Shown: piece by piece, positions 46,465 through 47,500 of the stretch | Position numbering within the stretch: position 1 is the stretch's first letter | How the letters are laid out: each line of letters begins with the position of its first letter | NCBI RefSeq assembly: GCF_964340395.1 | Contig: NC_135561.1 | Span: 14,790,461 to 14,837,960, forward strand | From: Glandiceps talaboti | Lineage: Eukaryota; Hemichordata; Enteropneusta; Spengelidae | Direction: 5' to 3' | DNA: 47,500 nucleotides | Position numbers and translations under genes: made by a program | Notes under the pieces: generated by a model | Databases searched by the model: none | Seen by the model: the letters and a program-made list of their open reading frames with translations, nothing else | What the model was told of the DNA's origin: nothing

Positions 46465-46620
46465 TTAGACTAGTAAATACTGTTTTAATTCGGATTTAAA
46501 GGTAGATCTTGTTCCTGTCTTTTTCAGTTGGTCAGGTAACGAATTCCAGTGTGTTGTGGCTGTGTACTTAAAACTGTGTTGGCTCAAAGTGAGATTAACT
46601 TTTGGAATGTAGAATTTGTC
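46465..46620 (-). mobile_element. 3' end of a non-LTR retrotransposon ORF2 (RT C-terminus), 5'-truncated
   Basis: The minus strand reads 51 residues plus TAA: DKFYIPKVNLTLSQHSFKYT, then ATTHWNSLPDQL, then TFKSELKQYLLV. The order SF.Y..-..WNSLP...-.FK..LK.YL is the typical C-terminal tail found after the reverse transcriptase of LINE families and related pseudogenes. A TAA in frame at 46627-46629 and lack of upstream RT motifs show it is truncated and dead. Clade (CR1, RTE or other) cannot be decided from this piece. Confidence 0.75.
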
Positions 46621-47500
46621 TCCTGTTTAAAGCGGCACTAGCTATAACACCAGTACTATTTTTGTCGAGTAGCCAATCAACGCTACATTCACTGACAATT
46701 AAAAACTGCGCATGCTTCTAGAACAAAGAAGTAGTTTTTTCTTGGAAACGATGTGCAATCAGGAAATGACATCAACGCTTCACAATCTAATGATATTGGA
46801 GAGGTATTTCTGGCCCATTTATCCTATTCTCGTTACGTTACAATGTTATGCTTACGATGTTAAGTTAAAATAAATTTCTGACGTTTTTAGCACAGTCGAT
46901 AGCATTATACAAGATTGTTGTCGACTTTTAGTAGGGTTAGAAGATAAATGAATTTAAGATCGTATTCACAATCGTATTTTATGCCTAAATACCTACTAGA
47001 GTTTTACCACTGCTAATATCAAAGGACGTAACAGTAATTGGATTGCAACAAGTACATTTTAATATTCACCAACGGTTACATTAGCCATGTTTAAACCACA
47101 GGGGCTTGAAATTGGTCATATTTGTTCACAGATAGTTGTTTTTGTTTATTGTTTACGTTCTTTCTGTCTTTCTTTACAAAAAATTTGTTCTTTGTTTGTT
47201 TACTTTTTTTGCTCTTTAAAAATATCTTTTCCCTACAAGGTACCAAGTAATAAAGTGATGATTTGAAAATCTGGTGCGTTTTTTCTAAATCAATTTTAAC
47301 TTGTTTTGTTGGTTTTGATAAAACCAGCTTTACTATGACTACATTATTAATTATTTGTTCTATTGAGCGCCCTCAACCGTTGACCCTTTCTTGTCCCACT
47401 CACTCACCATGTAATAAGTAAAAAGTAAACAAACAAAAACAAATTATTGTAAAGAAAGAAAGTATACAAAAAACAATTATTTGTAAACAAATATTGCCAA
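46621..47500. other. Intergenic, no gene seen
   Basis: 46626-46644 (tttaaagcggcactagcta) resembles 29668-29690 and may be a shared repeat end. The last 100 bases are A-rich with AAAC and GAAA words. Confidence 0.5.

Overview
The window is nuclear DNA from an animal, most likely a marine invertebrate. The evidence is GT-AG introns, a split class III adenylyl cyclase gene, a BTB/Kelch-type gene whose coding exon follows a 3' splice site, a tRNA-derived SINE, a LINE remnant, and about 10% simple-sequence repeat. Base composition is AT-rich. The sequence does not fix the phylum. There are no operons, no rRNA, no intact tRNA gene and no CRISPR array.

Layout. At 409-2334 (+) lie the last four coding exons of a membrane adenylyl cyclase. 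The catalytic C2 domain and its tail fit the ADCY8 subtype best, and the rest of the gene is left of the window. The last 22 codons and the stop lie inside a five-unit tandem repeat that continues into the 3' UTR. From 2.7 to 12.1 kb no gene is certain; one 82-bp minus-strand segment at 8.4 kb looks like an unassigned exon. At 12149-14920 (-) is one large coding exon for a 922-residue BTB protein with a long acidic linker and a degenerate Kelch-like C-terminus. Its 5' UTR must come from an exon further right. From 15 to 47.5 kb I find no host protein-coding gene. That part holds very large microsatellites, including a perfect (GAA)126, plus foldback elements, short tandem duplications, a SINE (about 29.87-30.08 kb, -) and the 3' end of a non-LTR retrotransposon (46.47-46.62 kb, -).

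The two genes are convergent (AC on +, BTB on -) and nothing in the sequence ties them functionally. No new multi-gene system is visible. The observations most worth following are: three palindromic foldback elements that are each about 350-360 bp (15.2-15.5 kb is symmetric about a perfect 20-bp palindrome; 30.9-31.26 kb has a solo arm at 33.24 kb); the repeat-encoded cyclase C-terminus with a TCTCGCGAGA palindrome in most units; an 18-bp-periodic array of DR1-like nuclear-receptor motifs at 42.58-42.77 kb; an apparent excess of perfect TGACGTCA sites; and the BTB-acidic linker-Kelch architecture. All functional statements are inferred from sequence alone.
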